Positions 15,994-21,077 of a stretch of DNA of 21,077 bases are shown in pieces. How positions within the stretch are numbered: position 1 is the stretch's first letter; each line of letters opens with the position of its first letter. The stretch lies in NCBI GenBank assembly GCA_947475795.1, contig CANJOX010000010.1, positions 1 through 21,077 on the forward strand, written 5' to 3'. Origin of the DNA: Gemmatimonadota bacterium. Lineage in GTDB: Bacteria; Gemmatimonadota; Gemmatimonadetes; Gemmatimonadales; Gemmatimonadaceae. The notes below the pieces were generated by a model. It had not been told where the DNA came from. It worked only from the letters and a program-made list of their open reading frames with translations, and made no database searches. The position numbers were made by a program, and so were the translations under genes.

Positions 15994-17297
15994 GCGTCCT
16001 CAGCCCGGTGGCCAAGCTCGCCGGCCAGCCGCAGCAGACCGTCGTGCGTGTTCTGGGATGGATCTTCAATCACCACCGCCAAGAGTGCGTGCAGCATCCG
16101 GCCCAGGGTCGGCCCACTCGAAACCCCGGCGCGGCGGAGGTCGTCGCCGTCAACGGCGAGATCCGCCAGCTCGATGGCCTCACCGAAGGCGATGACGAGC
16201 AGGCGCCGATGCAGCGCCCGAACCAGCGCCGGGGTACCGACCCGCGCCGCCTGCCATCTGGCCGCTGCCAGCCGCACGAAGGCGGCCACGCGCAGTCGCC
16301 CGACACCGGCTGCAAGCCGTCGGAGCTCCGCGTCGGCGGGCACCGCACCGTCTGAGATCGCCCGGGTTAGTGCCGGCCCATAGCGGGCCCACCGATCGAC
16401 CAGCGCGGCCACGGTGGCCACATCCTGGTTGGACGAACGCAGGGCCCGCATCGCCTGCTCGGCATCACGGCCAGAGACATCGCTGAACAACGCCGCCACG
16501 CGGAGCAGCTTTCGCATCGGGCGCCCCCGCAACCCCGGTTTGGGTAGGGCGTCGACGGTACGGAGCGCCTCGTCGCTCACCTGCGCCAGCACCGGCACCA
16601 CCGCCGCAAACGCGCCCGCCTCGCGCCACCGGCCGAACGCCCGCGATGGGCGCCCCACCTGCTCCATCGTCTTGTCCAGCTCCTGCTTGACCCGCTCGGG
16701 GGAGAGCCGAGTCAGGAACGGCGCGCTGTCTACAATGGCGCGCCACGTGGCCTCCTCGATCGAAAAATCGAAGCGGGAGGCGAACCGGATCGCTCGCAGG
16801 GCCCGCAGCCGATCCTCGCGCATCCGCGCGTCGGCGTCCCCAACGGCGCGCACGACGCGCCGCACCAGATCGGCGCGGCCACCGAACGGATCGCGGAGAC
16901 GACGGTCAATCGGATCGTAGGCAATGGCGTTGATCGTGAAGTCCCGGCGCGCCAGATCTTCGTCAAGCGAGGCGCCGAACTCAACCACCGCATGACGCCC
17001 GTCCGTCTGCACATCGCGCCGGAAGGTGGTCACTTCGTGCATCCGATGCTCGCGGTCGAGCACCCCGACGGTGCCGAACTCGATACCCACCGGTATCGTC
17101 CGCGCGAACAGGCGGCGCACCTGCGGGGGCGTCGCGGCGGTGGCCAGATCCCAGTCCAAGTGGACCTCGCCCAACAGCGCATCACGCACGGCCCCGCCCA
17201 CGCACCAGGTTTCGAAACCGGCCCGCTGGAGCGTTCGGGCGATCTCGATGACCGGCCCGGGCACCCGCAACGCGTACCCGCCATCGCCGTCGGTCAC
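15990..17297 (-). CDS. cca: CCA tRNA nucleotidyltransferase
   Basis: A class II nucleotidyltransferase that adds or repairs the 3' CCA of tRNAs. From GTG 17297 there are 435 residues. Motifs: CVGGAVRDALLG (32-43) with the metal-binding DWD at 48-50; EFGTVGVL; RRDFTINAIAYDP (117-129); the DPFGG segment; and EDRLRALRAIRFASRFDFSIE. No HD phosphohydrolase domain is evident. Poly(A) polymerase shares this fold, so a polymerase or split CC/A-adding role is a lesser alternative. The GTG overlaps the fabG-like stop as GTGA and the stop overlaps the next gene in the same way. Both tRNA genes in this window lack encoded CCA, so such an activity is required. Confidence 0.93.
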   Translation of the reverse strand: MTDGDGGYALRVPGPVIEIARTLQRAGFETWCVGGAVRDALLGEVHLDWDLATAATPPQVRRLFARTIPVGIEFGTVGVLDREHRMHEVTTFRRDVQTDGRHAVVEFGASLDEDLARRDFTINAIAYDPIDRRLRDPFGGRADLVRRVVRAVGDADARMREDRLRALRAIRFASRFDFSIEEATWRAIVDSAPFLTRLSPERVKQELDKTMEQVGRPSRAFGRWREAGAFAAVVPVLAQVSDEALRTVDALPKPGLRGRPMRKLLRVAALFSDVSGRDAEQAMRALRSSNQDVATVAALVDRWARYGPALTRAISDGAVPADAELRRLAAGVGRLRVAAFVRLAAARWQAARVGTPALVRALHRRLLVIAFGEAIELADLAVDGDDLRRAGVSSGPTLGRMLHALLAVVIEDPSQNTHDGLLRLAGELGHRAEDA

Positions 17298-18046
17298 CCG
17301 CAGAGCACGCTCCCGCCGTTGACGTTGAGGACCTCGCCGGTCACGTGGCGCGCCAGCGGGCTCGCGAGAAAGAGAATGGGGCCGGCGATGTCGTCCGGGG
17401 AGGCCACCCGGCCCAGCGGAATCGCGGCCTCGAGCCGGGAGCGGCCGGCGGCGAACGGCTTGGCGACGGCCTCCGTATCGACCCACCCCGGGGCCACCGC
17501 GTTGACGGTGATGTCGCGGGGACCGAGCTCGACCGCAAGAGACTTCACGAACGAGATCATGCCCCCCTTGCTGGCGGCATAGTCGGCATGCCCCGCCTCC
17601 CCACGCTGACCGGCGGTACTCGACACAAAGATCATTCGCCCGCCGGTTCCCATCACGCGGGCAGCGGCCTGGGCGCCGAAAAACATGCCGTCGAGGTTGG
17701 TGGCCATGGTCGACCGCCACCGCTCCGTGTCGAGCTCCGTAATCGTCAACGGATCCGGCGGCCAGACGCCAGAGTTCCCAACAAAGATATCCACACCGCC
17801 AAAATGTGATATTGCTTTATCCACAAACGAATTGTTCACATTTTGTGTGGACAAGTCGCCGGCGTGTGCAAAACACTTTCTGCCAAGTTTTGTGATTTCG
17901 TCGACAATGGCCTCAGCCTCAGCCCCTCGGCTACGGTACGCGATCCCAACATCCGCACCGGCCTGCGCCAGCAGGCGGGCCACGGCCGCTCCGATCCCCC
18001 GAGAGCCGCCCGTCACGAGCGCCCGCTTCCCAATCAAAGAAATCAT
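17294..18046 (-). CDS. Short-chain dehydrogenase/reductase, FabG-like
   Basis: A 250-residue classical SDR, probably NAD(P)H-dependent; 3-oxoacyl-ACP reductase is the closest familiar type but the substrate is not certain. The Rossmann loop is TGGSRGIG (12-19). The usual NNAG is replaced by GNSG (90-93). Catalytic residues Asn117, Ser143, Tyr156 and Lys160 (YAASK) are present. The C-terminus PGWVDTEAV and GEVLNVNGG is standard. ATG 18046 has only a distant GAGG upstream. The segment for residues about 58-87 is strikingly AT-rich (about 42% G+C over some 107 bases) and uses AAT, TTT, ATA, TCA and AAA codons unlike the rest. That patch carries a cluster of DnaA-box-like sites. The stop overlaps cca. 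Confidence 0.9.
   Translation of the reverse strand: MISLIGKRALVTGGSRGIGAAVARLLAQAGADVGIAYRSRGAEAEAIVDEITKLGRKCFAHAGDLSTQNVNNSFVDKAISHFGGVDIFVGNSGVWPPDPLTITELDTERWRSTMATNLDGMFFGAQAAARVMGTGGRMIFVSSTAGQRGEAGHADYAASKGGMISFVKSLAVELGPRDITVNAVAPGWVDTEAVAKPFAAGRSRLEAAIPLGRVASPDDIAGPILFLASPLARHVTGEVLNVNGGSVLCG
17787..17873. promoter_or_regulatory. Cluster of five DnaA-box-like 9-mers in an AT-rich patch
   Basis: Five sites lie in 87 bases inside the fabG-like gene. On the plus strand: ATATCCACA (17787-17795, one mismatch), TTATCCACA (17817-17825, perfect E. coli-type box) and TTGTTCACA (17832-17840). On the minus strand: TTGTCCACA (17854-17846) and TTTTGCACA (17873-17865). Three point one way and two the other, facing each other, with start-to-start spacings of 30, 15, 14 and 19 bases. 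A perfect 9-bp inverted repeat, AAAATGTGA/TCACATTTT (17801-17809, 17836-17844), overlaps the third box. The boxes are seen directly; DnaA binding is inference. Confidence 0.5.
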
Positions 18047-18090
18047 GCGTGCTCAAACCTCAGAAAATGCTTTAGGTGACTACCGTAAAC

Positions 18091-18120
18091 CCTATACATA
18101 AAAGATTTCCGGAGACTCAA
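18091..18120 (-). promoter_or_regulatory. Possible sigma70-like promoter for the fabG-cca-rarA operon
   Basis: In the 81-base AT-rich gap between gmhA and the fabG-like gene, the minus strand reads TTGAGT (18120-18115), an 18-base spacer and TATAGG (18096-18091). This is four of six matches in each box. It would give a leader of about 35-40 bases. An overlapping TATGTA is an alternative -10 with shorter spacing. Confidence 0.4.
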
Positions 18121-18127
18121 TGAGCGT

Positions 18128-18733
18128 TCAAAGCGTCTGCTCGATCGCGTCGCAGATGGCATGCTGAATGCACAAATGAATCTCCTGGGCACGATCGGTA
18201 CGGTCCGTGGGCACCAGAATCATGTGGTCCGCCAGCGCCCGCAGTGCCCCGCCATCCTTGGCGCTGAGGGCAAGCACGGGAATCCCTTTGGCGCGGGCCG
18301 CTTCGGCCGCACGCAGCACGTTCGGAGAGTTTCCACTCGTGGAATGGATGATCAGAAGATCTCCACACTTTCCAAGCGCTTCCACTTGCCGCGAAAATAT
18401 GTGATCGAAGCCGAAATCATTGCCGGCGGCCGTGATCAGCGAGGTGTCCGTGGTCAGCGCGAGCGCGGGGTAGGCGCGACGATTCCGCATGTAGCGGATC
18501 ACGTACTCGGTAGCCATGTGTTGCGCATCGGCGGCCGATCCACCGTTGCCGCAGAACAGCAAGGTGCCCCCCTCGCTCACCGTCTGACGGACCATGGCCA
18601 GCGCGCGCTCGATATCGGGCGCCAGCTCATGCACCACGCGCTCGGCGGTCGCCGCCAGCTCCCTGAGGGCGGCGAGCAGTGGCGCCACCGCCGTGCTGGC
18701 GGGGGGCTCATAAGCGAGATCGGCGTTGGACAT
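18128..18733 (-). CDS. gmhA: Phosphoheptose isomerase-type SIS protein (GmhA)
   Basis: A SIS-domain isomerase of 201 residues that converts sedoheptulose 7-phosphate to D-glycero-D-manno-heptose 7-phosphate, the entry step to ADP-heptose. Diagnostic motifs are CGNGGSAADAQHMATE (61-76), ALTTDTSLITAAGNDFGFD, the phosphate-binding HSTSGNSPN, and QEIHLCIQHAICDAIE near the C-terminus, whose histidine and the glutamate of the first motif match the catalytic/metal residues of GmhA. The related DiaA shares much of this, but the TTDTS...ND segment and terminal His favour GmhA. ATG 18733 fits the family length; no clear Shine-Dalgarno. It follows the CpsB-type gene by 31 bases and is likely the last gene of the alaS-led unit. 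Confidence 0.88.
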   Translation of the reverse strand: MSNADLAYEPPASTAVAPLLAALRELAATAERVVHELAPDIERALAMVRQTVSEGGTLLFCGNGGSAADAQHMATEYVIRYMRNRRAYPALALTTDTSLITAAGNDFGFDHIFSRQVEALGKCGDLLIIHSTSGNSPNVLRAAEAARAKGIPVLALSAKDGGALRALADHMILVPTDRTDRAQEIHLCIQHAICDAIEQTL

Positions 18734-18764
18734 GGCGTAGTATGGGTAGCGGGAATCGACCGCG

Positions 18765-19508
18765 TCAGCGACCGAACAGACGGGACAAGCGACCGAGGAG
18801 CCCCTGGTTGAGCGGTGGGACCGGCAGCGGATCCTCGTCGCCTAGCACCCGTTCGGCGTTGATTCTGAGCAGCAAGTCGAGCTGCTCGTCCGCACGGCGC
18901 TCCCGTAGCCACTCCTGGGCCGCGCCGAGCGAGCGGTGGTCCCCGTGGTTGTCAGAGGCCAGAATATCGATGCAGCCGTGGGCCAATAGCTCACGCGCCA
19001 GATCGCTGGGGGCGCCTCGCCCCATCAGGACCGACGCGTCGGTCTGGATCACGACCCCGATCGACCGCCACTCACGGACGGCGTCGAGAGTGCATCCAAA
19101 GTAGCGCTCGGGGTGCGCCAGAATCGGCGTCCGACCGCTGCGCGCAATCCGCCGCAGCTCATTCGTGGCACCTCGCGGGAGACCGCCCCGGGTGAATTCC
19201 ACCAGCAGCGCCCGGGAGTTGCCGAGACAGAGTGAACGCCCCGTGAGGTCGACGCCCGGGGTGTCCAGCATGATCTCCCAGCCCAGCCGAAGATCCAGCG
19301 ACGCCGGAGCCAACGTCCGGAGTTGGGTCAGCAGGTCAAGGTGACGCGCATACGGCGCGGCCGCGGCCTGGCTGGCGTTGAGGTGTGGCGTACACACCAC
19401 CGTGGTCACGCCCTGCGTGGCAAACCGCTCCAGCACCGGCACTGACACCGCAAACGAGGGCGACCCATCATCGACCCCGGGCAGCAGGTGGGAGTGAATA
19501 TCGATCAC
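18765..19508 (-). CDS. CpsB/YwqE-family PHP protein-tyrosine phosphatase
   Basis: A PHP-fold metal-dependent phosphatase of 247 residues, of the type that dephosphorylates bacterial tyrosine kinases controlling capsule or exopolysaccharide export. Metal-binding motifs in order: DIHSHLLPGVDDG (3-15), a TPHLN segment, GWEIML (Glu), LAHPERYFG, and ASDNHGDHRSLG, where the usual reading is SDAH. The GTG at 19508 is supported by a GGGGGA stretch a few bases upstream and by the family N-terminus. No cognate tyrosine kinase or polysaccharide export gene is in the window. The next gene is gmhA, so a link to surface glycan synthesis is plausible. Histidinol-phosphatase is a less likely alternative. Confidence 0.85.
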   Translation of the reverse strand: MIDIHSHLLPGVDDGSPSFAVSVPVLERFATQGVTTVVCTPHLNASQAAAAPYARHLDLLTQLRTLAPASLDLRLGWEIMLDTPGVDLTGRSLCLGNSRALLVEFTRGGLPRGATNELRRIARSGRTPILAHPERYFGCTLDAVREWRSIGVVIQTDASVLMGRGAPSDLARELLAHGCIDILASDNHGDHRSLGAAQEWLRERRADEQLDLLLRINAERVLGDEDPLPVPPLNQGLLGRLSRLFGR

Positions 19509-19559
19509 GGCACATCCCCCGGCGGTGGTGCGTCGATGCAGGCATCGGACGCACGGGAC

Positions 19560-19928
19560 TCAGAGACTCAATGATCCGGGGAGCGCCGCAATGCTGGCCA
19601 ACGCACGCGCTGCCCGACCGTCCATGAGGTCCGGTGCGTCCGCCGCGGCCTGAAAGGCGTAGGTCACCAACGCATCAACCGCCAGGAGATCGAGTGCCGT
19701 CTCCCGAGAGGTCGATCCGGAGGCCAGCAAGTCGCCCAGCAACCGTTCGCCCGCCTCGAGGCACGCCTCCGGCACCTGCTGCACCGGCTGGTGTGCGAAC
19801 GGCTCGAGCAGCCCGGTCAATCGCACGCGGAGTCCCTCGGGTGGCGATGGCTGAATGGCGGCGAACCAGTCGCCGACAGTGGTCGTGGACGTCGTCATGG
19901 GATCGGCGTGTCCGCCCACGTCGCTCAC
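19560..19928 (-). CDS. Small protein of unknown function coupled to alaS
   Basis: A 122-residue protein I do not recognise. Its GTG start at 19928 overlaps the alaS stop as GTGA; an ATG at 19898 is an alternative that removes ten residues. The sequence looks mostly helical (VRLTGLLEPFAHQPVQQVPE, then a leucine-rich LEAGERLLGDLLASG, then ETALDLLAVDALVTYAFQAAAD) with no cysteines beyond one, no signal peptide and no membrane span. Composition is like its neighbours. It lies between alaS and the CpsB-type phosphatase gene, 51 bases from the latter. No function is proposed. Confidence 0.7.
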   Translation of the reverse strand: MSDVGGHADPMTTSTTTVGDWFAAIQPSPPEGLRVRLTGLLEPFAHQPVQQVPEACLEAGERLLGDLLASGSTSRETALDLLAVDALVTYAFQAAADAPDLMDGRAARALASIAALPGSLSL

Positions 19929-21077
19929 CCGGCGACCGCCAAACGCGCCACGACCTCAGCGGCCGCCGCGAGCGCGGCATCGATCTGCGACGGCTCGACG
20001 CCGGCTTGCGCCATGTGCGGCTTCCCACCACCGCGACCGCCCACCGTCGCCGCGACCTCTCGCACGATGATGTCGGCACGCCATCCGCGATCACGCGCGT
20101 CGTCGGTGGACACCGCCAGTAGCGCGCCCTTGCCGTCGGCCAGCGTGGCCCCAAGCACGGCAACACCGCTCCCTAGCGCTTCCCGTACAGCATCACCGAG
20201 CGCCTGCAGCGCCTTGACGTCGGACACGTCCACCCGGGTGGCCACCAAGCGGGTACCGTGCCAGTCGATCGCCTGTCCAGCCAGTTGCTGGGCCAGACCG
20301 CCCCCGGTCGCTCCACCGCGCATCGCTTCGTCGAGCCGCTTCTCAAGCTGCTTCCGCTCGTCAAGCAAGGCGTCGATTTTCTTCTCGATCTGTTCGAGGT
20401 TCGTGGCCGTCCCTGCCATGGGGACCTTGAGCCGGCTGGCAACCTGCACCAGCGCCCGCTCTCGATCGGCGAGGAACTGGAAGGCCCGGGGACCCGTCAC
20501 CGCCTCGATCCGGCGAACACCGGCCGCCACGCCTCCCTCGGACACGATGCGCACGAGCCCGATCTCGGCGGTGTTGCGCACGTGCGTGCCGCCACACAGC
20601 TCGACCGAGAGCTGCGGAATTTCGACTACGCGCACGATATCGCCGTACTTCTCACCGAAGAGCGCCATCGCGCCCTGCTCGACCGCGTCCGCATACGCCG
20701 ACTCGCGTGTGTTCACGGGTGCCGCCGTCCACACGCCGGCGTTGACCTGCGCCTCGATCTCCGCGAGTTGTGCGGGCGTCAGCGGACCGTGATGCGTGAA
20801 ATCGAAGCGCAGCCGGTCGGGTGACACGAGCGACCCCGCCTGATGGACATGCTCGCCCAGCACATGGCGGAGGGCCGCGTGCAGCAAGTGGGTCGCGGTG
20901 TGGTTGCGCTCGGTATCGTGTCGGCGCGCACGCGGTACGACGGCGTGCGCCCGGCCAAAGGTGACCTCGCCCACGACGGTGCCGATGGCAGCAATGCGTC
21001 CATCGATCTTCTTGACATCGGAAACACTGACAGACCAGCCGTCACCGGTAATCGTGCCGTGGTCGGAGACCTGCCCA
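19925..21077 (-). CDS. alaS: Alanine-tRNA ligase, C-terminal part (cut by window edge)
   Basis: The C-terminal ~384 residues of alanyl-tRNA synthetase; the aminoacylation domain lies beyond base 21077. The visible part begins in the linker (GQVSDHGTI, VSDVKK), then the editing domain with NHTATHLLHAALRHVLGEH and the zinc/editing motif LCGGTHVRNTAEIGLVRI, where the two histidines of HTATH and the Cys and His of CGGTH form the metal site that clears Ser- and Gly-tRNA-Ala. A coiled coil follows (LEQIEKKIDALLDERKQLEK), then the C-Ala/DHHA1 domain with GGRGGGKPHMAQAG. The frame is open through the window edge, so an internal GTG at 20974 is not the start. The stop overlaps the next gene. Confidence 0.97.
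   Translation of the reverse strand, partial: GQVSDHGTITGDGWSVSVSDVKKIDGRIAAIGTVVGEVTFGRAHAVVPRARRHDTERNHTATHLLHAALRHVLGEHVHQAGSLVSPDRLRFDFTHHGPLTPAQLAEIEAQVNAGVWTAAPVNTRESAYADAVEQGAMALFGEKYGDIVRVVEIPQLSVELCGGTHVRNTAEIGLVRIVSEGGVAAGVRRIEAVTGPRAFQFLADRERALVQVASRLKVPMAGTATNLEQIEKKIDALLDERKQLEKRLDEAMRGGATGGGLAQQLAGQAIDWHGTRLVATRVDVSDVKALQALGDAVREALGSGVAVLGATLADGKGALLAVSTDDARDRGWRADIIVREVAATVGGRGGGKPHMAQAGVEPSQIDAALAAAAEVVARLAVAG

Noticed and set aside
17298..17720. Upstream extension of the cca frame by 141 codons
   Set aside because: It is out-of-frame shadow of the fabG-like gene; homology begins shortly after the GTG at 17297.
1..21077. CRISPR array, insertion sequence, prophage or defence system
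   Set aside because: No regularly spaced repeats, transposase, integrase or known defence domain was seen on either strand; nearly all sequence is accounted for by housekeeping genes.

Overview
This is a 21 kb stretch of GC-rich bacterial chromosome (roughly two thirds G+C by eye), densely packed with housekeeping genes. I see no insertion sequence, prophage, integrase or CRISPR array. Two enzymes of ADP-heptose synthesis (gmhA and an hldE-type kinase) point to a diderm with a heptose-containing envelope polysaccharide. The overall gene content and the order hrcA-dnaJ-prmA-rsmE-hit-rpsU would fit Gemmatimonadota. That assignment is inference and needs a marker-gene search.

Layout: almost everything is on the minus strand, so it is transcribed from high to low coordinates. 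From the right edge: alaS (partial), an unknown 122-aa protein, a CpsB/YwqE-type PHP phosphatase and gmhA. After an 81-bp AT-rich gap with a possible promoter come an SDR reductase (fabG-like), cca, an unknown 184-aa protein, rarA, a LEA14-like envelope protein and hflX. Then a short plus-strand island holds hldE (kinase domain only), a CAT-anticodon tRNA (probably Ile2) and tRNA-Val(CAC), closed by a 13-bp hairpin facing hflX. Left of it, on the minus strand again, are an EamA transporter, an ReAV-type L-asparaginase, a two-domain carboxymuconolactone-decarboxylase-like protein, obgE, dprA, hemW, hrcA, dnaJ, prmA, rsmE, a HIT protein and the start of rpsU with its own sigma70-like promoter.

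How the genes fit together: many neighbours share GTGA or longer stop/start overlaps (alaS/unknown, fabG/cca, cca/unknown, dprA/hemW, dnaJ/prmA, prmA/rsmE, obgE/dprA), so most of the window is a few co-translated operons for translation, ribosome assembly, protein folding and DNA repair. Neither tRNA gene encodes its CCA end, which makes the nearby CCA-adding enzyme necessary for both.

The most interesting signals are not new protein families. (1) A low-GC patch inside the fabG-like gene (about 17787-17873) holds five DnaA-box-like 9-mers in 87 bp, one of them the perfect TTATCCACA, in codons unusual for this genome. (2) hrcA is full length in one frame but is interrupted by a single in-frame TAG at codon 159. 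(3) The hflX frame appears to continue upstream of its first usable start codon, to an ATC. Two conserved-looking unknown proteins sit in otherwise well understood operons.
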